Assembly: GCA_937892345.1 (NCBI GenBank)
Contig: CALAGF010000377.1
Coordinates: 1 to 55,656 of the forward strand
Length of the DNA: 55,656 nucleotides
Direction: 5' to 3'
From: an uncultured Rhodocyclaceae bacterium
Lineage (GTDB): Bacteria; Pseudomonadota; Gammaproteobacteria; Burkholderiales; Rhodocyclaceae
Translations under genes and position numbers: made by a program
Shown here: piece by piece, positions 49,757 to 55,656 of the stretch
Numbering within the stretch: position 1 is the first letter of the stretch
Layout: each line of letters starts with the position of its first letter
Notes under the pieces: generated by a model
Database searches by the model: none
Told to the model about the DNA's origin: nothing
What the model saw: only the letters and a program-made list of their open reading frames with translations

Positions 49757-50721
49757 TTTGCGTAGCTCACACAATTTTTCCCGGCTCTTTTCGCTGCATA
49801 AACCGCCTCATCTGCCCGCCCCAGAAAGCTCAAACGGTCCTCGCCGCTTTGCCATTCCGCAACGCCGATGCTGACCGTGCACTGGATAGTGTCACCACTA
49901 GAGGTCAGGACCTTCGCCTCGGCAAAGCGCTGACGCAGCCGCTCCGCCAGCAAGCCCGCGGCATTCAGTTCGACCTCAGGCAGGATAATCACAAACTCTT
50001 CGCCACCGTAACGGAATGCGGAGTCACTACGGCGCAAGGAATGCTGAATCGCAACCGACAAACTGCGCAGTACCTTGTCCCCTTCCAAATGTCCAAACCC
50101 GTCGTTGATTCGCTTGAAATCATCACAGTCAAGCACCAACAAGGACAAGGGGTTTCCCGTGTCTCGACTCCGATCTAGCTCAATTGACAGACGCTCATCG
50201 AGGGAACGTACGTTAAGCAAGCCAGTCAGGGAATCCGTCTCGCTCAAACGGCGGTAGCGTTCTTCGCTGGCGCGCAGTGCATCTTCTGCCAGCTTGCGCT
50301 CAGTCACATCCTGCAAGGTTTCAATCGCACCGACGATTACGCCGGCCGTATTACGGATTGGTGCCGCAGTAAAAAACAGCCAGCGTCCATGCTCTCCAAA
50401 CGCGGGGAAAAAATCCTCCGCTTCGTAAGCACCTTCGATAAGACAGGACTTCCGGAATTTACCGTGATAAAACTGGTCGACCGCAGTATCAATTGCCTGA
50501 TCGACAATCAAATCCGCCATGATGGGTCGGGGTGCCGTATAAAAAGCACGCCATTGATCCCGGGTTCCGATGATGTGCTCAGGTAAAACACCGGTCAGAA
50601 CTGCACAAGCGCGGTTCCAGTGCGTCACGCGATGCTTGACGTCAATCACGAGCGTTGCCACTGGATTACCATCGATCAGCTGGGATAGCGGATACTGCTC
50701 GTTATCGATGTTGTCAGCCAT
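49753..50721 (-). CDS. PAS-GGDEF diguanylate cyclase
   Basis: 322 residues without membrane helices. PAS domain at about 15-145 (GNPVATLVIDVKHRVTHWNR; AAPIRNTAGVIVGAIETLQD), then GGDEF domain (DSLTGLLNVRSLDERLSIEL; RYGGEEFVIILPE) with RRSD as the product-inhibition site five residues upstream. The active site looks intact. ATG at 50721 with AAGG before it was chosen over an upstream ATG that adds 29 unlike residues. First gene of the three-gene minus-strand operon; nth starts divergently 91 bases away. Confidence 0.93.
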   Translation of the reverse strand: MADNIDNEQYPLSQLIDGNPVATLVIDVKHRVTHWNRACAVLTGVLPEHIIGTRDQWRAFYTAPRPIMADLIVDQAIDTAVDQFYHGKFRKSCLIEGAYEAEDFFPAFGEHGRWLFFTAAPIRNTAGVIVGAIETLQDVTERKLAEDALRASEERYRRLSETDSLTGLLNVRSLDERLSIELDRSRDTGNPLSLLVLDCDDFKRINDGFGHLEGDKVLRSLSVAIQHSLRRSDSAFRYGGEEFVIILPEVELNAAGLLAERLRQRFAEAKVLTSSGDTIQCTVSIGVAEWQSGEDRLSFLGRADEAVYAAKRAGKNCVSYAK

Positions 50722-50812
50722 GAAACCTTGCAAAGAACCCTCAGTTAGAATGCGTGTGGGTGAATATGGTGCATTCCTGCTCCTCCGACCAACCCACACT
50801 CCGGCCATTATC

Positions 50813-51445
50813 GTGAAAAAAGTCGATATCGAATTATTTTACCAGCGCCTCCGGTCTACGAATCCTCGCCCGGAGACTGAACTGGTCTACGAAAGCCCAT
50901 TTCAGCTGCTTATCGCAGTCATACTTTCTGCACAGGCCACCGACGTAAGCGTAAACAAAGCTACTCGGCAACTTTTCCTTGTCGCACCAACTGCACCGAG
51001 CATGCTAGCCCTAGGTGAAGAAGGGCTGACAGAATATATCAAGACTATCGGGTTGTATCGGACAAAAGCACGGAACGTCACAGCTACTTGCCGCATTCTT
51101 ACGGAACAATATGGCGGAGAAGTGCCGGATGACCGCGTAGCCCTTGAATCCTTGCCAGGTGTCGGACGAAAAACTGCCAACGTTGTTCTTAATACGGCTT
51201 TTGGACATCCTACGATCGCGGTGGACACCCATATTTTTCGCTTGGGAAACCGAACCGGCCTTGCCCCCGGAAAAACAGTAGAAATTGTTGAGCAAAAATT
51301 GCTGCGTGTTACCCCGGAAGCCTTCAAAAGGGATGCCCACCATTGGCTGATTCTCCATGGCCGCTACGTATGCAAGGCGAGAAAGCCCGAGTGCAAGGTC
51401 TGCATTGTGCAAGATCTGTGTGCATATAAAGGCAAGACCGCATGA
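50813..51445 (+). CDS. nth: Endonuclease III
   Basis: 210 residues from a GTG; no ATG is available in the right place. Helix-hairpin-helix LPGVGRKTANVV with catalytic Lys, catalytic Asp in AVDTHIFRLGNR, and the 4Fe-4S loop C-x6-C-x2-C-x5-C (VCKARKPECKVCIVQDLC). It removes oxidised pyrimidines in base-excision repair. In E. coli it follows rsxE; here four genes intervene. It overlaps the FIST gene by four bases. Confidence 0.96.
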   Translation: MKKVDIELFYQRLRSTNPRPETELVYESPFQLLIAVILSAQATDVSVNKATRQLFLVAPTAPSMLALGEEGLTEYIKTIGLYRTKARNVTATCRILTEQYGGEVPDDRVALESLPGVGRKTANVVLNTAFGHPTIAVDTHIFRLGNRTGLAPGKTVEIVEQKLLRVTPEAFKRDAHHWLILHGRYVCKARKPECKVCIVQDLCAYKGKTA

Positions 51446-52464
51446 AAGCTGCAAGTGGTTTAGCGGCGGCTAAAACTGCCAGCCCCGCACTTGTTGAAGA
51501 AGCGATAAAACGCGCACTTGACGCACTATCAATCAGCCGCGCAGATCAAGTCATATTGTTTTTGAGTAATGAGTTCGGTGCGGATGTCGCGAGTGCAATA
51601 CGAATTGCAGTTGCCACTGCCGGCACACTCAGAGTATCCGGTATGCGCACCCCCGGTGTATTTACCGAGCAAGGGTGGGAAATAGATCGCCCTGCGGCGG
51701 CAGCAATGGTTATTAGTTGCACCAACGAAGCAGCACCAACCGAGACGGATACCCCGTTATTGTCGTTCTCTAGCCTCGGTTACTTGCCTCACTCGTGGGA
51801 AAAAGGCGCACCCCGTGCAGGACTGTTATCCCCAGGCGGGTTGAGTTGGCAAGCCGGCCGAATAGCAGAAAATGCGGAAGACCGAATTGCCAGCAGATCT
51901 CCACCCCGTCAGATCCATTCGCGAGGTTTCAAGCGTCTTTCCAAATATTTGGTGGTTACTGCAGCCAGTGGACGTACGCTATCGATGCTTGCTGGACAGC
52001 CTGTTTGCGATATATTGCGTAGAGTTTTACCTCCGGAAGAAAAATCCCTATGCAATCTGCACAAGCTTAGAATCTTCAAAAATACTTCCGACCGAGGGAT
52101 CAGTATCTTGAGCAGACTCGCCGAAAGCGACTTATTGCTATCGGAGCCAATTGAACAAGGAAGTTTGATATTTTTTGCGGCACGACATCCACTTGCTTCT
52201 GCCCAAGAAATACGCGAACAGATGCGCTCGGCAGCAGAAAATTCCGCTCAAAATGCCTTTGCATTCATGTTTTCCTGTGTTGGTCGTGGACCAATTTTCT
52301 ACGGAGACGATGACGCAGACTTACTGGCCTTCAAAGAACACTTCCCTGAACTTCCGCTGTTAGGCGCCTACGGTAGCTACCAAATTACTCGTGGCAACCA
52401 GGAGAACATCTTGAGTCAAAATAGCGTCCTCACTCTGCTTTACGAAAAAACCCTTCATGTTTAA
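51442..52464 (+). CDS. FIST-domain sensory protein
   Basis: 340 residues. The C-terminal part shows the FIST_C pattern (FAFMFSCVGRGPIFYG, DDADLLAFKEHFPELPLLGA, YGSYQITRG, NSVLTLLYE), and the N-terminal part fits FIST_N loosely. No signal peptide or output domain. FIST is an input domain for small ligands such as amino acids. Overlaps nth and DUF1841 (8 bases), so co-translated. Its base composition looks lower in GC than the 27-38 kb region, but its neighbours share this. Confidence 0.85.
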   Translation: MKAASGLAAAKTASPALVEEAIKRALDALSISRADQVILFLSNEFGADVASAIRIAVATAGTLRVSGMRTPGVFTEQGWEIDRPAAAAMVISCTNEAAPTETDTPLLSFSSLGYLPHSWEKGAPRAGLLSPGGLSWQAGRIAENAEDRIASRSPPRQIHSRGFKRLSKYLVVTAASGRTLSMLAGQPVCDILRRVLPPEEKSLCNLHKLRIFKNTSDRGISILSRLAESDLLLSEPIEQGSLIFFAARHPLASAQEIREQMRSAAENSAQNAFAFMFSCVGRGPIFYGDDDADLLAFKEHFPELPLLGAYGSYQITRGNQENILSQNSVLTLLYEKTLHV

Positions 52465-52885
52465 CCCAACTAAAGATCAGGTTCGCCATTTTTTTTGTAC
52501 CGCTTGGCAAAAATACGAGGCTCAGCATCCACTTGTAGGCGCTGAAGTGACGGTAGCAGGCATTATCAGTCAGCACCCCGAATATCACTCCTTGCTTCGT
52601 AACACTTCCGATGCAATGGAAAAAACATGGATGCCAGAGGATGGCACCATGAATCCCTTCCTACATTTGTCACTTCATCTCGCCGTTCAAGAGCAGGTCG
52701 AAATAGACCAACCCAAAGGCGTTCGGGCTATCTACGAAAACCTGCAAAAGAAAATGGACGCACACGCCGCTCAACACATCCTTCTGGAAAGCTTGGGAGA
52801 AACCATCTGGGAAGCTCAACACACGGGCAACACGATGGACTCAATGGCTTATCTTGAAATCATCCGCAAAAAATCCAAGCTATGA
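52457..52885 (+). CDS. DUF1841 family protein
   Basis: 142 residues matching the DUF1841 pattern from memory (MFNPTKDQVRHFFCTAWQKY; MNPFLHLSLHLAVQEQVEID; PKGVRAIYENL; AQHILLESLGETIWEAQ). Mostly helical and cytoplasmic. Function unknown; in betaproteobacteria it is often encoded close to nth, as here. The terminator at 52972-53006 closes this transcript. Confidence 0.9.
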   Translation: MFNPTKDQVRHFFCTAWQKYEAQHPLVGAEVTVAGIISQHPEYHSLLRNTSDAMEKTWMPEDGTMNPFLHLSLHLAVQEQVEIDQPKGVRAIYENLQKKMDAHAAQHILLESLGETIWEAQHTGNTMDSMAYLEIIRKKSKL

Positions 52886-52971
52886 AAAAATGGCAGCAGG
52901 GAGTTTTTGACTGCTTTTAATTTCTGGATTTCAATGAGGTTTTGGTTTGAGGGTTTTGGTGGGATAGGCGT

Positions 52972-53006
52972 AAAAAAACCCCCTAGAGTGGTCTAGGGGG
53001 TTTTTT
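52972..53006. terminator. Bidirectional terminator between DUF1841 and the rRNA operon
   Basis: A perfect 9-bp GC-rich stem (52979-52987 with 52992-53000) with a GTGG loop is flanked by an A-run on one side and a T-run on the other. It can therefore work for the plus-strand nth transcript and the minus-strand rRNA operon. The 86 bases before it (52886-52971) hold no gene. Confidence 0.93.
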
Positions 53007-53014
53007 GAATGGGG

Positions 53015-53130
53015 TGCCTGGCGGTGACCTACTTTCGCGAGCGGAAGCTCACTATCATTGGCGCGCTACTGTTTCACGGTCCTGTTCGGGAAGGGAAGGG
53101 GTGGGTCCAGAAGGCTATTGCCGCCAAGCA
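53015..53130 (-). rRNA. rrf: 5S ribosomal RNA
   Basis: On the minus strand the 116-base sequence starts TGCTTGGCGG and ends CCGCCAGGCA, so the ends pair as helix I. The internal segment GAACAGGACCGTGAAACAGT corresponds to the usual loop region. It lies downstream of 23S and just before the terminator. Ends are accurate to a few bases. Confidence 0.95.
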
Positions 53131-53216
53131 TAACTTGTGTGCTTGCCGAGGATTGGCAAGCCAAAATGGGGAAGGTTGTTTGTTGTGACTGCTATGAGTA
53201 TTGCTGCAGATTACAA

Positions 53217-55656
<2,440 letters not shown>

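Noticed and set aside
53131..53216. Possible tRNA in the 23S-5S spacer
   Set aside because: The 86 bases show no cloverleaf; no TTCGA-type T-loop with matching arms was found.

Overview
The window reads as chromosomal DNA of a betaproteobacterium. The best match from memory is the Rhodocyclales (Dechloromonas/Azonexus-like). This rests on the OmpA/ubiG start, the bS6-PriB-bS18-bL9-DnaB block, a FimV-like protein, EtfBA with a TetR regulator, a full Rnf/Rsx cluster, aat-bpt, a DUF1841 gene and several c-di-GMP proteins. No IS element, prophage, CRISPR array or tRNA gene was seen. Coding density is very high: no gap reaches 300 bases, and the largest (about 130 bases) lie at 22312-22441 and 52886-53014.

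Layout. 1-6.9 kb: 3' end of an OmpA-family gene with a strong terminator, ubiG, an orphan peptide-type solute-binding lipoprotein (minus), a BCP peroxiredoxin, a PIN-PhoH ATPase and a transglutaminase-fold protein whose catalytic Cys is Ser. 6.9-15.9 kb (all minus): a long co-directional run etfB-etfA, a CbiM/COG3235-like membrane protein, a FimV-like protein, an acyl-CoA dehydrogenase, then rpsF-priB-rpsR-rplI-dnaB. 16.0-22.3 kb: a TetR regulator with two tandem palindromes at its start, ppx, prpE, a receiver protein with a degenerate GGDEF domain, and acuI. 22.4-27.6 kb: an NlpC/P60 hydrolase and a ferric-iron ABC system split into three transcripts, with an ankyrin gene between. 27.6-32.8 kb (plus): aat-bpt, an MliC/YbaY-like protein, LemA plus two TPM-domain proteins, and an ankyrin/DUF411 pair. 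32.8-38.6 kb (minus): a tightly overlapping TolC-MacA-MacB(ATPase)-MacB(permease)-FccB-like flavoprotein operon. 38.7-46.2 kb (plus): pyrD, rsxABCDGE and an RlmN/Cfr-family radical SAM paralogue. 46.1-50.7 kb (minus): a three-gene operon PAS-GGDEF / dihaem peroxidase / PAS-GGDEF-EAL. 50.8-52.9 kb (plus): nth, a FIST-domain protein and DUF1841. 52.97 kb to the end (minus): rRNA terminator, 5S rRNA and most of the 23S rRNA, cut by the window edge.

Functional themes: fatty-acid/short-acyl metabolism (acyl-CoA dehydrogenase, EtfBA, PrpE, AcuI, TetR), iron uptake, low-potential electron transfer (Rnf) beside a radical SAM enzyme, and c-di-GMP signalling coupled to a cytochrome c peroxidase. Most of the window is ordinary core genome. 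The least conventional parts are the peroxidase/c-di-GMP operon, the flavoprotein at the end of the MacAB-TolC operon, the RlmN paralogue behind rnf, the tandem TetR operators, the long hairpin at 24088-24131 and the CTG-start priB. All functional names come from motif reading and memory of families; no database search was run.
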